A stretch of 5,174 nucleotides of DNA from an uncultured Ruminococcus sp. (GTDB lineage Bacteria; Bacillota; Clostridia; Oscillospirales; Ruminococcaceae), in assembly GCA_946537565.1 (NCBI GenBank), contig CAMNFW010000158.1, positions 1 to 5,174 of the forward strand, in the 5' to 3' direction. Every line of letters starts with the position of its first letter. The first letter of the stretch is position 1. The notes below the pieces were generated by a model. That model worked only from the letters and a program-made list of their open reading frames with translations. It searched no databases and was not told where the DNA came from. The position numbers and the translations under genes are program-made. Of the stretch, positions 5,137 to 5,174 are shown in pieces.

Positions 5137-5174
5137 CCTGAGTAAATCCTCTAAAAGCCGCTCCGTTAGAATTA

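Noticed and set aside
5071..5172. In-frame upstream extension of iorB to the window edge
   Set aside because: The frame is open, but IorB proteins begin just before the GVGGQG motif and a strong ribosome binding site sits eight bases before the ATG at 5070.

Overview
All genes in this window lie on the minus strand, so they are transcribed from right (5174) to left (1). The DNA is moderately AT-rich with strong AGGAG-type Shine-Dalgarno sites. The genes are an indolepyruvate:ferredoxin oxidoreductase subunit, a phenylacetate-CoA ligase, a Cse60-like protein, a tandem-ACT protein, a GLUG-type surface lipoprotein and a zinc-ribbon protein. Together these point to an anaerobic Gram-positive of the Clostridia, most like a gut or rumen Ruminococcus-type Oscillospiraceae. 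The taxon is inferred from gene content only.

Layout in transcription order. (1) 5071-5174: leader of iorB with a -10-like hexamer; no tail of iorA is recognisable. (2) 4498-5070: iorB. (3) 2908-4416: a secreted multidomain lipoprotein with GLUG/beta-helix-like repeats, flanked on both sides by short AT-rich dyads. (4) 2776-2907: intergenic region with a perfect palindrome and a fair sigma-A-type promoter for the next genes. (5) 1468-2775 paaK, 1166-1435 Cse60-like, 716-1150 tandem ACT: a tight run with 32- and 15-nt gaps, read as one transcript. (6) 603-715: intergenic region with a 10-bp hairpin palindrome and a perfect-consensus promoter. (7) 168-602: a zinc-ribbon protein with its own terminator. 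(8) 1-80: the first 26 codons of another minus-strand protein with a hydrophobic N-terminus; its Shine-Dalgarno site abuts the T-tract of the preceding terminator.

Functional picture. IorB (with an IorA not visible here) and PaaK are known to interconvert aryl acids, aryl-CoAs and aryl pyruvates. PaaK activates an arylacetate such as phenylacetate or indoleacetate to its CoA thioester. IOR can then carboxylate it reductively with ferredoxin to the arylpyruvate, the precursor of an aromatic amino acid, or run in the opposite, degradative direction. Anaerobic rumen bacteria are known to make aromatic amino acids from aryl acids this way. The adjacent ACT protein is a plausible amino-acid or aryl-acid sensor for this pathway, by inference. 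The least explained points are the Cse60-like gene inside the paaK-ACT operon, the surface lipoprotein between iorB and paaK, and the hairpin in the apparent leader of the left-edge gene. No CRISPR array, transposase, tRNA or rRNA was seen.
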